DNA from: QHWT01 sp963755695
GTDB lineage: Bacteria > Acidobacteriota > Vicinamibacteria > Vicinamibacterales > 2-12-FULL-66-21
NCBI GenBank assembly: GCA_963755695.1
Contig: CAVWLB010000008.1
Location: 1,612,001 to 1,676,000 of the forward strand
Reading direction: 5' to 3'
Length of the DNA stretch: 64,000 bases
Under the pieces are notes generated by a model. The model was not told the origin of the DNA, searched no databases, and saw only the letters and a list, made by a program, of their open reading frames with translations. Numbering within the stretch: the stretch's first letter is position 1; every line of letters starts with the position of its first letter. The translations under genes were made by a program, and so were the position numbers. Shown in pieces: positions 46,919 through 57,359 of the stretch.

Positions 46919-47367
46919 TCACGCTGATACCTCTGCTGTCACTATCGTGATCCCGCGCCCGATCATCTGCTCCGCTTCGTCCATGCCGAGGTTCGATAAG
47001 CGATCGGCGTCCTTGTTGAACTCGCGGCGGACGTGCTCGAACGTGACCTGGCCGATTTGCCGGATCAAGCCGATCGCCTCGAGAAACAGCGGCTTCAGGC
47101 CTTGGTTCTTCACGCGGTACTCGCCGCGCATCTGCTTGACGAGAAGCTCGGAATCCGCCTTGATGTGCACCGTCGCGCTGTCCGTGCTCGAGCGCGTAGC
47201 GCAGCGCTGCGAGCAGCCCGTTGTATTCGGCGACGTTGTTGGTGGCGATCCCGAGGCCGCCGTGCAACTCTGCGACCAGCGCGCCGTCGGGCGCCCTCGA
47301 TGTGGACGCCGTAGCCGGCCGGGCCGGGATTGCCGCGCGCGCCGCCGTCGATGTATGCGGTGATCAC
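46919..47367 (-). CDS. rnhA: Ribonuclease HI, frameshifted
   Basis: RNase HI cuts RNA in RNA-DNA hybrids. The GTG at 47367 overlaps the zinc-ribbon gene's stop (GTGA) and gives TAYIDGGARGNPGPAGYG. Crossing shifts near 47298 and 47193 continues with IATNNVAEYNGLLAALRYAL, then VHIKADSELLVKQMRGEY and RREFNKDADRLSNLGMDEA. All four acidic catalytic residues (D in YIDG, E in AEYN, D in KADS, D in KDAD) are present. About 149 residues. The indels leave active-site motifs unharmed and are likely errors. Confidence 0.85.
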
Positions 47368-48106
47368 GAGGCCTGGGGCGGGTCCATGTTCGGCGCGGTC
47401 GTGGGAGAGAAGTAAAGAATTCTGCAGGCAGCTCTCGCATTGGATCAGTGACTCGTTGCGGCGGACTTCGTTGAACATCTGGGGGCGCAGTCGCACGTGG
47501 CAGACGGTACAGATGCCGTCACGCGCTTCGGCGACGGCGAGCCCCTTGCGCTGTCGCGAAACGTGCTCGAACAGTCGCAGCGCGGCTGGCGAGAGCTCCC
47601 TGGCCAGCGCCGCCCGCGTCGAGGTGGTCTCGCTCGTGCGCTGCTGCGAGCGCGCCCGCCTCCTCTTCGAGCCGCTTTCGTTCCCGGGCGATGTCGTCCT
47701 GCTGCGCCTTCAGCGCGGTCTCGGTCACCTTCAACTCGCGCCCGAGCGTCTCGGCTTCCTCCATGTGCTCGAGAATGCGGTCCTCCAGCGACCGGACGGC
47801 TTCCTCGGCGGTGGCGATCTCCTTCTGCATCGCCTGGTATTCCTTGTTCGTCTTCACCTCCATCAACTGTCCCTTGTATTTGGACAGGCGCGTCTGGAGG
47901 GAGGCGACTTCAGCTTCGGTCGCGCGGCGTCCGGTCTGGTTCTCGGCGAGGCGCTGCTTGAGGGCTGCAACCGTAGCCTGATGCTCGGCGAGTCTGGCGT
48001 CGAGGGCGTTCTGAACGGACGGAATCTCCGCGATTCGCCGTCGGGCGGATTCGATGTCGAGGTCGAGTTGTTGGAGGCGGATCAGCTGTTGGAGATCGGA
48101 GTTCAT
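47364..48106 (-). CDS. Coiled-coil zinc-ribbon protein (DUF164/CdsZ-like), frameshifted
   Basis: A protein of about 246 residues. Residues 1-160 form a long antiparallel coiled coil (SDLQQLIRLQQLDLDIESAR ... SLQTRLSKYKGQLMEVK). After a shift near 47627 comes LRLFEHVSRQRKGLAVAEAR and the zinc ribbon ICTVCHVRLRPQMF ... LIQCESCL; a further shift near 47425 restores RILYFSPTTAPNMD and a TGA overlapping the rnhA start. This is the family of the C4-type zinc-ribbon proteins, one of which controls cell division scaffolds in some bacteria; it is often encoded next to rnhA or NIF3. The start is the ATG at 48106. Confidence 0.8.
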
Positions 48107-48207
48107 CGAACGCCCTGACCAGGGATCAGCTGCGCGGGCCCCCACGCGCTCTCGCTCGGCGCCGCCGCAACGCGGCGCTTCACTCCGTCGCCTCGCTCGG
48201 GCCGCTG

Positions 48208-48242
48208 GTGCTTCGGTCTTCTATCTTCCGTCTTCATTCTTC
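48208..48242. repeat. Five tandem heptamers of the NNNCTTC type
   Basis: GTGCTTC, GGTCTTC, TATCTTC, CGTCTTC and ATTCTTC follow each other without gaps. It lies 127 bases downstream of the tRNA on the minus strand and has no obvious opposed partner nearby. The gap 48243-48368 is GC-rich, holds CCTTCGCCAAGGCTACGG-type sequence that may be a dispersed repeat, and no gene. Confidence 0.65.
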
Positions 48243-48368
48243 CTCAGAGGCTTGTGGTCCGGCCTTCGCCAAGGCTACGGGACACCTTGCGTGGGGTTGC
48301 TCCGGAGCTTCCGCCTTCGCGGCTGCGCCGCTACGGCGCGCAGCCTCCGCGTGACCGCGAGCGGAGAC

Positions 48369-48444
48369 TGGTGGGCCCACCAGGATTCGAACCTGGAACG
48401 GGCCGGTTATGAGCCGGCGGCTCTGACCGTTGAGCTATGGGCCC
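48369..48444 (-). tRNA. tRNA with CAT anticodon (tRNA-Met or tRNA-Ile2)
   Basis: A 76-nucleotide cloverleaf on the minus strand. The acceptor stem pairs GGGCCCA with TGGGCCC, followed by discriminator A and an encoded CCA. The anticodon arm is GCCGG-CTCATAA-CCGGC with anticodon CAT, the D-arm contains AGCTCAACGGTCAGAGC and the T-arm CCAGG-TTCGAAT-CCTGG. It is not an initiator (no C1-A72-type mismatch; the stem is fully paired). Elongator methionine and lysidine-modified isoleucine tRNA cannot be separated by eye. Confidence 0.93.
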
Positions 48445-48455
48445 GTTCGATCCTA

Positions 48456-48485
48456 ACAAAAAAGCGCCCCGGCCCGAGCGAGGCG
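48456..48485 (-). terminator. Intrinsic terminator downstream of rpoD
   Basis: On the minus strand CGCCTCG, a seven-base loop and CGGGGCG form a seven-pair stem (one G-U pair), followed by C and six Ts (complement of 48458-48463). It sits between the rpoD stop and the tRNA, so it should end rpoD transcription before the tRNA. Confidence 0.7.
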
Positions 48486-48527
48486 ACGGAGTGAACCGCC
48501 AGCGCCGCGGCGGCCTGCTGAAAGGCT

Positions 48528-50236
<1,709 letters not shown>

Positions 50237-50305
50237 CGGCGTTCCTCCTGTAACCCGCGATCATGACCTTGACCGTGACCTGGCGATGTCGCTCATGGCA
50301 TCGGC

Positions 50306-52126
50306 TCATGCCGAATCCCTGAGCACGTGAGCTGGCTGACCCCCTGATCGTCCATAGCCGCTCAATCCGATGCAGCAGATCTTTCTTGCGCTCCCAGAGC
50401 GCGACGATTTCGTGTTCGTGATCGGCGGCCCCGGCCTCCTGGAGCCGGTCGATTTCCCGCTGCACGTCGGCGCGCTCCCGGTCGTACCGCAGGCGCTTGA
50501 GGGTCCTGACACAATCGGCCGCGTCTGCCGGGCGCCCCTGCCTGGCGGGCGATTTCCCGACCAGCGCGGCCTCTCCTTTACTTAGACGCTCGATCAGCGC
50601 CTTCGGTAAGGACCCTGCCGGCCATTCCTGCAGGGATCGCGCCTGCCGCAGGATCTCCCGGGTCGCCAGCCCGTCCAGATCGGCGGGTTCGAGCTCTTGC
50701 CAGGGTCGCAAGGCGTCGCCGCCCGGATCGTGGATCAGGGCCCAAATCAGGCCTCGTTCCGCGACTTTTACCTGACCCAGCGGCGGCAGTCGGCGCTCGA
50801 CCTCGTCGACGCGGTCTGCTTGCTGAACCGCCGCCTTGCGGATTTCCGCCCGCACCACCTCTTCCGTAATCCTCGCCTTGTGTGACAGCCTGTCGGCAAA
50901 CTGGTCACGCTGCGCGGCGTCGGGAATCCGCGCCGCGACAGTCAGCATCGGCTCAGAAACGTCCGCCGGCCTTCGTCCGTTGACAGGTCGTCGTCGGCCG
51001 CCGACCGATCGAGCAGATATTCCAGATATGGCTGCGAGTTGCGCAGCTGTTCCTGGTAGGCCGCCGCGCCGTGCTTGCCGGATGTAGTTATCGGGATCAT
51101 CGCCGGCCGGCAGCATGGCGACGTTGACCTGAAATCCTTCCGCCACCAGCAGTTCCGACGACCTCGCGGCCGCGCCCTGGCCGGCCGCGTCGGGATCGAA
51201 GCTCAGGACGACTTTCGCCGCGAACCGTCGCAGCAGCCGCGCCTGCGCCGGGGTCAGCGCCGTGCCCGACGAGGCGACGACATTGGTGATCCCGCGCCTG
51301 GTACGCCTGCGCCCAGTCGAAATAGCCCTCGACCAGCACCGCGTACTTGCAGTCCGGCTGATCGACGCCTTGCTCCAGTTCAGCCCGTAGAGCGTCCGTC
51401 CCTTGACGTAAATCGGCGTCTCGGGCGAGTTCAGGTACTTCGGCTGCTGTCCCGCCTCCATCGCGCGTCCGCCGAACGCGATGATCGCGCCGTTGTCGCG
51501 GCAGATCGGAATCATCAGCCGGTTGCGGAAGCGGTCGCGGGTCTGGCCGTCCTCGCGCTGCAACAGGAGGCCGCTTCGAACAGCAGCGCCCTCGGCGAAC
51601 CCTGCCTTCATCAGCCGCGCGCGCAGGCCGTCACGTCCCGCGGGCGCGTATCCCAAACCAAGCAGCTCGATGGTCTGCGGCGGACATGCCGCGGTCCCGG
51701 AGCAGCCGCCGGGCCGCGGCGCCCGCCGGCGCCGCCAGCTGCTCCCGGAACCACGCCGCCGCGACCTCGTGGGCCTTGAGCAGCGCCTCGCGCTCGCGCT
51801 GCGACTCGGCATCCTGCTTTGCATCTTCCGCCTCGGGCACCGTGCATTCCCGCGCGCGCCGCGAGCTGCCGCACCGCTTCGGGAAAGCTCACCTTGTCGT
51901 ACAGCTCGACGAACTTGATGACGTCCCCGCCCACGCCGCAGCCGAAGCAGTGAAAGAACCCTTTGTCGCCGTTCACATGAAACGACGGTGTCTTCTCGCC
52001 GTGGAACGGACACAGTCCCTTCCACGTGACGCCGGCCTTCTTCAGCGGCACGCGCTCCTGCACGACCTGCACGATGTCCGCGTGCGACTTCAGGTCGTCG
52101 ACGAAGTTGGCAGGAAACAGAGGCAT
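50306..52126 (-). CDS. dnaG: DNA primase DnaG, broken by several indels
   Basis: Primase of about 600 residues in several frames. From the ATG at 52126: PANFVDDLKSHADIVQVVQE, the zinc-binding CHC2 domain (CPFHGEKTPSFHVNGD ... FHCFGCG), TIELLGLGYAP, NRLMIPICRDNGAIIAFGGR, the TOPRIM domain with VLVEGYFDW and VVLSFDPDAAGQ, DDPDNYIR, and a C-terminal helicase-binding helical region ending LLHRIERL. At least five shifts are required. The C-terminus is uncertain; I use the TGA at 50306, in the frame ending VLRDSA, because it falls just before the rpoD Shine-Dalgarno. Confidence 0.85.
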
Positions 52127-52314
52127 ATCAGATTGCAGATTGAAGATTGAAGAGTGAAGATTAGCCGATTGCCGATTGACGATTGACGATTTGGATTGAC
52201 GATTGCCGATTCGATTCAATCCCCAATCTGCAATCTCCAATCTCCAATTCAAATCTCCAATCATCAATCGACATTAACAATCTCCAATCTTCAGTCTTCA
52301 ATCTTCAGTCTTTG
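52127..52314. repeat. AT-rich opposed heptamer arrays between dnaG and mutS2
   Basis: About a dozen GATTGNN units (GATTGCA, GATTGAA, GATTGCC, GATTGAC) from 52131 to about 52215 face about thirteen CAATCTN units (CAATCTC, CAATCTT, CAGTCTT) from about 52218 to 52313. The two halves are complementary, centred on GATTCGATTCAATC. Spacing is 7 with occasional 6 or 8. The block is strikingly AT-rich in GC-rich surroundings. It starts one base before the dnaG ATG (upstream side) and its far end overlaps the mutS2 stop (52305-52307). Confidence 0.88.
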
Positions 52315-54747
52315 AGCTCCACCACCGTTACCCCTCCGCCGCCCTGATGGTCGGGGGCGGGTCCGAAATTCGCGACCGACGCGTGCGCGCGCAGGAACTC
52401 CGCGATCGAACGACGGAGCTGTCCTGTGCCGTAGCCGTGAATGATTCGGACGCTCCGCAGTTCGGCGACGTCCGCCTCGTCGAGAAAACGCTCCACCCGC
52501 GTCACCGCTTCGTCCGAAGACGCGCCAATCACGTTCAATCTCGCTGGTGGCCGCTCCGCGGGGCTGCATCTCGACGTTCACGCGAACGCGCGCCGTGGAA
52601 GAGGCCACCGCGCTTGCCGGCGCGACCACCCGTAGTTCGTCGACACGTGCGCGGAGCCGCTTGCCTCGAACATCGATATCGGCATGCCCGTCGTGCACCG
52701 CCTGCACGACGCCTTCGACCCCGAACGGGCCGACCGCGACTCGATCTCCAACGGCCGCGGGCCGCGATGGCCCCGCCGCTGTCCCTGCAGGGGGCGAAGA
52801 CGGACCGTCAGGGTTTTCTCGCGCCCTCCGGCGATTGCATCGAGCGCGTTGCGCGCGTCGGCGCGGGCCGATCCGATGTCGCCGGTCGGCACCAGCCGTG
52901 CCGCCCGGCGTTCCGCGTCTGTCGCGATCGACGACGCGCGCGCCTTCAATGCCTCGACGACTGCGTCGATCTCTCGCCGCGCTTCCCGCAGCCGGTCGTC
53001 CATCCGCTGGTCGAGCCGCTTGCGGAACGTCTCCTCGCGATCGCGGAGCTCCTGCTCGCGCGACTGCAATCGCGCCTGCGTATCCTCGACGATCTGCCGT
53101 TCGCGGGCGACGAGACGGCGTTCGTGATCGATGCCCTGGAGATCGCGTTCGATCTTTGCCAGGTGATCGGCCAGCTGCGTCTCGCGCTCGCTCCGATGCG
53201 CGCGTGCCTGTTCGATGATCGATGCGGGCAGCCCGAGTCGGGTGGCAATCTCCAGCGCGAGGCTGCTGCCCGGCGATCCGTAGTTCAGGCGATAGGTGGG
53301 CGCGAAGGTGGTCGGATTGAATCCGAACCCTGCCGACGCCACACCTTCGGTCGTCGAGGCGTACGATTTCAGCGCATCGAAGTGCGTCGTCGCGACCACC
53401 ATCGCGTCGCGGCGGCGGAAGTGGTCGATGATCGCCATGGCGAGCGCCCCGCCGTCGTTGGGGTCGGTGCCGGTCCCCGCTTCGTCGAGCAGCACCAGCG
53501 ACGGCATCGCCAGCGAGGTCTCCATCGACACGATGTTGGCGATGTGCGCCGAGAAGGTGCTCAGGTTCTCGGCAATCGACTGCTCGTCGCCGATGTCCGC
53601 GAAGACGCTCCGGAATACGGGAACCTGGGTACCTTCCGCCGCCGGAATCAGGATGCCCGCCTGCGCCATCAGCGGGAGAAGCCCCGCGGTCTTGAGCGCG
53701 ACGGTCTTGCCGCCGGTGTTTGGTCCGGTTATGACCAGCACGCGGGTCGGCGGAATCAGGAGGATGTCGACCGGAACCACGGCCGCGTGGCCCGGGACAT
53801 CGCGGGCCGCGGCAATCAGCAACGGATGCCGCGCCGCGCGCAGTTCCAGCCGTCCGTCCCGCGCGATTGCCGGGGCGATCCCGTCGATCGCGAGTGAATA
53901 GCGGGCTTTCGCCTGAAGCACGTCGAGTGCCGTCGCCGCGTCGATCGTCCGCTGGAGTTCCCCGCCGCGGCGCCGCAGTCCGTCGGAGAGCGCGAGCAGG
54001 ATGCGACGTACCTCCTCGGCTTCCTGCTGTTCGAGCGCGACGATGTCGTTGTTGATTTCAACCGTGCTGAGCGGCTCGAGAAACAGGCTCGCGCCGCTGG
54101 CAGAACTGCCATGGACGATGCCGGGAATCGCGGCGCGATGTTCGGCGCGCACGACGAGGACGTAGCGGCCGTTCCGATCCGTCACCACCTGCTGCTGCAG
54201 GTATTTCGCGGTGTCTTTGCCGCGTAGATACGATTCGAGCGTTCCGCGCAGACGCGACCGCTGCTTGCGCAGGCGTTCGCGCAGCGACTTCAGCTCGGGA
54301 CTCGCATCGTCGACCACCTCGCCCGAGGGATCGATCTTGCGACGGATGTCCGCACTCTCACGCTCGAACGAGGCCACCGCCTCGATGACCCCGGCCAGCA
54401 GCGGAAACGAAGTACGGGCGCGGCGGATCCCGGCGGCGCTGGCCTCAATCGAGGCGAGGAACGTGGCCAGCGCGACAAGGTGCAGCGGCTCGAGGGCCCG
54501 ACCATCGACCGCCAGCGCGGTCAGAATGGCATTGAGTTCGGCCGGGGCCCGCAGCGCGAATCTCGCCATTCGTCGAGAGAAACCGAACGGTCTCGGCCGT
54601 CGACGACAGCGCCGCGCCGACGTCGCGCGGCTCCGCCTCCGGCTGGAGGCCCGCGAGGCGGTCCGCTCCCGGCGGCGTTTGCGCGAGCCGGGTGACGGCC
54701 GCGACGATACGGTCGAATTCGAGGGCCTTGAGGGCGCCTGGGTGCAT
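52305..54747 (-). CDS. mutS2: Endonuclease MutS2, frameshifted
   Basis: A MutS2 of about 790-810 residues. The ATG at 54747 gives HPGALKALEFDRIVAAVTRL; after a shift near 54570 the core/clamp region follows, then the ATPase domain with Walker A VITGPNTGGKTVALKTAG, MAQAGILIPA, SIAENLSTFSAHI and Walker B VLLDEAGTGTDPNDGGALA. A coiled-coil region (ERDLQGIDHERRLVARERQI) leads, through shifts near 52800 and 52560, to the Smr nuclease domain LDEADVAELRSVRIIHGYGT and its end GGGGVTVVELKD. MutS2 limits recombination or rescues collided ribosomes. The stop lies inside the heptamer array. Confidence 0.9.
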
Positions 54748-54818
54748 GTGTGTGGTTTGGTAGCGAGGCCGCTTGCGAGCGGAATCTTCAAATATAACTC
54801 AGGCGGGCCGCGGAGGGG

Positions 54819-54846
54819 AATATAAAGCGGAACGTGCCCCTGTCAA
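54819..54846 (-). promoter_or_regulatory. Promoter of mutS2
   Basis: On the minus strand a perfect TTGACA (complement of 54841-54846), a 16-base spacer and TATATT (complement of 54819-54824). Initiation near 54811 gives a leader of about 60 bases before the ATG at 54747. It probably drives mutS2-dnaG-rpoD. A small GGTAC-TTTC-GTACC hairpin (54868-54881) lies upstream. Confidence 0.7.
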
Positions 54847-54895
54847 GCTGGGCCTCCGCCTTTTGCCGGTACTTTCGTACCAACAGCCGGACCGG

Positions 54896-55657
54896 TCAGT
54901 CGAGATGGTTGATGCTGCTGGCAATCGCAGCAGCGCCGAACCCGTTGTCGATGTTCACCACCGAGACGCCGATCGCGCAGCTGTTCAGCATGGCCAGCAG
55001 TGCCGTGAGGCCCCCGAAGCTCGCGCCGTAACCGATGCTCGTCGGCACGGCAATCACCGGCACGTCCACGAGTCCCCCCACCACGCTTGGCAGGGCGCCT
55101 TCCATGCCGGCGGCGACAATGACAACACGTGCCGCAGACAGACGCTGGTGTTCCTTGAGCAGCCGGTGCAGGCCGGCGACGCCGACGTCGTAGAGGCGAT
55201 CGACGGTGTTGCCCATCAGCTGGGCGGTGACGGCCGCCTCTTCGGCAACCGGCAAATCGGCGGTGCCGGCCGCCGCAACGACGATGGTTCCGCGTCCACG
55301 GGACGCGGTGCCCTGGTCGAACGTGATACACCGTGGTAATTCGTGATACGTCGCCTGGGGAACGACCGCCGTCACGGCTTGATATGCTTCAGCTGTGGTG
55401 CGGGTGACGAGAAGATTGTGTCCGCCGCTGACCAGACGTTCAGCAATGGCGGCAACCTGGCCTGGTGTCTTCCCTTGGCCGAACACGACCTCCGGAAAAC
55501 CCTGCCGCGTCGATCGGTGATGGTCGACGCGCGCGAACCCAAGGTCTTCGAACGGACTCTGGCGCAGAACTTGAAGGAGGCGATCGTGCGCAGACTCAGG
55601 TGTGACCTCACCACTGCGTACCTCGTCGAGAAGGGCCCGCAACTGCTGCCGGTTCAT
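54896..55657 (-). CDS. larB: Nickel-pincer cofactor biosynthesis protein LarB
   Basis: A 253-residue protein of the AIR-carboxylase (PurE)-like fold. The N-terminal helices RALLDEVRSGEVTPESAHDRL and FARVDHHRSTRQGFPEVVFG are those of LarB; the PurE-like core has VIVAAGMEGALPSVVGGLV, IAVPTSIGYGASFGGLTALLAM, and the terminal VSVVNIDNGFGAAAIASSI. LarB carboxylates nicotinate adenine dinucleotide, the first step to the nickel-pincer nucleotide of lactate racemase. No larC, larE or larA is in the window, so its partner genes lie elsewhere. It is divergent from the GT2 gene at 55744. Confidence 0.92.
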   Translation of the reverse strand: MNRQQLRALLDEVRSGEVTPESAHDRLLQVLRQSPFEDLGFARVDHHRSTRQGFPEVVFGQGKTPGQVAAIAERLVSGGHNLLVTRTTAEAYQAVTAVVPQATYHELPRCITFDQGTASRGRGTIVVAAAGTADLPVAEEAAVTAQLMGNTVDRLYDVGVAGLHRLLKEHQRLSAARVVIVAAGMEGALPSVVGGLVDVPVIAVPTSIGYGASFGGLTALLAMLNSCAIGVSVVNIDNGFGAAAIASSINHLD

Positions 55658-55679
55658 CGCGGCAAATGCCTTGAGATCG

Positions 55680-55709
55680 TTGACTTCGGTCCGAACTCGA
55701 CCGTAACAT
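55680..55709 (+). promoter_or_regulatory. Possible promoter of the cellulose-synthase-like gene
   Basis: TTGACT (55680-55685), an 18-base spacer and TAACAT (55704-55709), in the 86-base gap divergent from larB. Initiation near 55716 would give a leader of about 28 bases. No clear Shine-Dalgarno precedes the ATG. Confidence 0.45.
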
Positions 55710-55743
55710 GAACGATTGTGCCGCGTGATGGATTCATCGCTTT

Positions 55744-57243
55744 ATGACGCTGTCTGAGACAATCATTCTCGTACTGTATTTTTTCGTTCTCAGCATTCTC
55801 GCGATCTACGGCTGGCATCGCTACTATCTCGTTTATCTTTACATGAAAAATCGGGACAAGGCCGCGGGGCGCGGCGTGGCGCCGCCTCCGCTGCGCGAGT
55901 TCCCGCCGGTCACGATCCAGCTCCCCATTTACAACGAGATGTACGTCGCCGATCGGCTGATCGATGCCGTCTGCGAGATGGATTATCCGCGCGAACTGCT
56001 CGAGATCCAGGTGCTCGACGACTCGACCGACGAGACCCGCGAGATCGCCGAGCTTGCCGTCCGGCGTCATGCCGCGCGCGGCTTCGACATTCACTACCTG
56101 CATCGCGTCGACCGGACCGGCTTCAAGGCGGGCGCGCTCGAAGCCGGGCTGAAGGCGGCGAAAGGGAAGTTCATTTCGATCTTCGACGCCGATTTCATTC
56201 CGTCGGCAGACTTTCTGGCGCGCACGCTTCCGTACTTTGGCACCGACGAGCGGATTGGCATGGTGCAGGCCCGATGGGGGCACATCAACCAAGACTACTC
56301 GCTCCTCACCAAGATTCAGTCGATCCTGCTCGACGCCCACTTCGTCCTCGAGCATGGCGGCCGGAACCGCGGCGGCTGCTTCTTCAATTTCAATGGAACG
56401 GCGGGGGTCTGGCGCCGGGAGGCAATCGATACGGCCGGTGGCTGGCAGCACGACACCCTGACCGAAGACCTCGATCTGAGCTATCGCGCGCAGCTGATTG
56501 GCTGGCGATTCGTGTTCCTGCCCGATCTGGTGTCGCCGGCCGAAGTCCCGGTCGAGATGACCTCGTTCAAGTCGCAGCAGCACCGGTGGGCGAAGGGCTC
56601 GATCCAGACGTGCCTGAAGCTGCTGCCGCGCATCCTGCGATCGAACCAGCCGTTTTCCGTAAAGGCGGAGGCGTTCTTCCACCTGTCGGCGAACTTCAAC
56701 TACCTGTTGATGTCGCTCCTGTCCATCCTCATGTTCCCCGCGATGTGGGTCCGCTACAACATGGGATGGACCGAGATGTTGTTGATCGACGTGCCGCTCT
56801 TTGCGGCGGCGACCCTCTCGGTGTGCAACTTCTATATCGTCTCGCAGCGCGAGCTCTATCCTGACTGGCGATCGCGGCTGAAGTACCTGCCGTTCCTGAT
56901 GTCGATTGGGATCGGCCTCTGCGTGAACAACACCCGGGCGGTGCTGGAGGCGGTGTTCGGCAAGCAGAGCGAGTTCGCGCGGACGCCGAAGTACGGGATC
57001 GAGCGCGACAGCGACGAATGGGTCGGCAAGAAGTATCACCAGTCGCTCGGCGTGCAGCCGATCATCGAGCTCGGGCTGGGTCTGTACTTCACCGGCACCG
57101 TGTTCTACGCACTGATCAATCAGATCTACGGCACGCTGCCGTTCCTGATGTTGTTCCAGATCGGCTTCCTCTACACCGGGTTGCTGTCGATCCTCCAGCA
57201 GGTGACCGGCGAGGACGAGATGCAGCCGGAAATAGCGAAGTAG
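55744..57243 (+). CDS. Cellulose-synthase-like processive GT2 membrane glycosyltransferase
   Basis: A 499-residue protein with one N-terminal helix, a GT2 catalytic domain and about four C-terminal membrane helices. Catalytic residues appear in order: QLPIYNEMYVADRLIDAVC, VLDDSTDE, IFDADFIPSADFL (DxD-like), TLTEDLDLSYRAQ (base, TED) and QQHRWAKGSIQTC (QxxRW). The QxxRW motif and membrane channel indicate processive synthesis, as in cellulose or glucomannan synthases; this form is frequent in bacteria as CsbB/CslA-like enzymes. No BcsB or PilZ partner is present, so the polymer is unknown. Its terminator lies directly after the stop. Confidence 0.88.
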   Translation: MTLSETIILVLYFFVLSILAIYGWHRYYLVYLYMKNRDKAAGRGVAPPPLREFPPVTIQLPIYNEMYVADRLIDAVCEMDYPRELLEIQVLDDSTDETREIAELAVRRHAARGFDIHYLHRVDRTGFKAGALEAGLKAAKGKFISIFDADFIPSADFLARTLPYFGTDERIGMVQARWGHINQDYSLLTKIQSILLDAHFVLEHGGRNRGGCFFNFNGTAGVWRREAIDTAGGWQHDTLTEDLDLSYRAQLIGWRFVFLPDLVSPAEVPVEMTSFKSQQHRWAKGSIQTCLKLLPRILRSNQPFSVKAEAFFHLSANFNYLLMSLLSILMFPAMWVRYNMGWTEMLLIDVPLFAAATLSVCNFYIVSQRELYPDWRSRLKYLPFLMSIGIGLCVNNTRAVLEAVFGKQSEFARTPKYGIERDSDEWVGKKYHQSLGVQPIIELGLGLYFTGTVFYALINQIYGTLPFLMLFQIGFLYTGLLSILQQVTGEDEMQPEIAK

Positions 57244-57346
57244 GAGCTGGGAGCCAGGAGCTGAGCGAGCGGCGCGATGGCGCCGCTTTTGTTTTGCGCC
57301 CCCGCGCCGAAGGCGTGTCGATCCAGCTCCTGGCTCCTAGCTCCTG
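57244..57346. repeat. Inverted heptamer arms enclosing a terminator
   Basis: The left arm (57243-57263: GGAGCTG, GGAGCCA, GGAGCTG) and right arm (57324-57344: CAGCTCC, TGGCTCC, TAGCTCC) are inverted copies with one mismatch in 21. The left arm begins with the last base of the GT2 stop codon. Sixty bases separate them and contain the terminator at 57269-57295. The right arm ends at the citrate synthase -10 box. Confidence 0.85.
57269..57295 (+). terminator. Intrinsic terminator of the cellulose-synthase-like gene
   Basis: A perfect seven-pair stem GCGGCGC, four-base loop GATG, GCGCCGC, followed by TTTTGTTTT. It lies 26 bases after the stop codon. Confidence 0.88.
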
Positions 57347-57353
57347 ATATGAT
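57345..57353 (+). promoter_or_regulatory. Extended -10 promoter of citrate synthase
   Basis: TGA followed by TATGAT is an extended -10 (TGn plus five of six). Initiation seven bases on falls on the A of the ATG at 57360, so the mRNA is predicted to be leaderless. No Shine-Dalgarno is present. Confidence 0.6.
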
Positions 57354-57359
57354 CGCCCC

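Larger units (their letters stand above)
48174..48500. repeat. 30-base inverted repeat flanking the tRNA
   Basis: The left arm 48174-48203 and right arm 48471-48500 match as inverted copies at 29 of 30 positions, with 25 identical in a row (TTCACTCCGTCGCCTCGCTC plus GGGCC). The arms enclose 267 bases containing the tRNA, a heptamer run and part of the rpoD terminator. They are not at transposon-like ends and no recombinase is present. Confidence 0.85.

Noticed and set aside
48174..48500. Insertion sequence or integrated element at the tRNA
   Set aside because: No transposase or integrase, no target duplication seen and no partial tRNA copy; only the inverted arms are present.
52127..52314. 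CRISPR array
   Set aside because: Repeats are only 7 bases with no spacers, and no cas genes are present.
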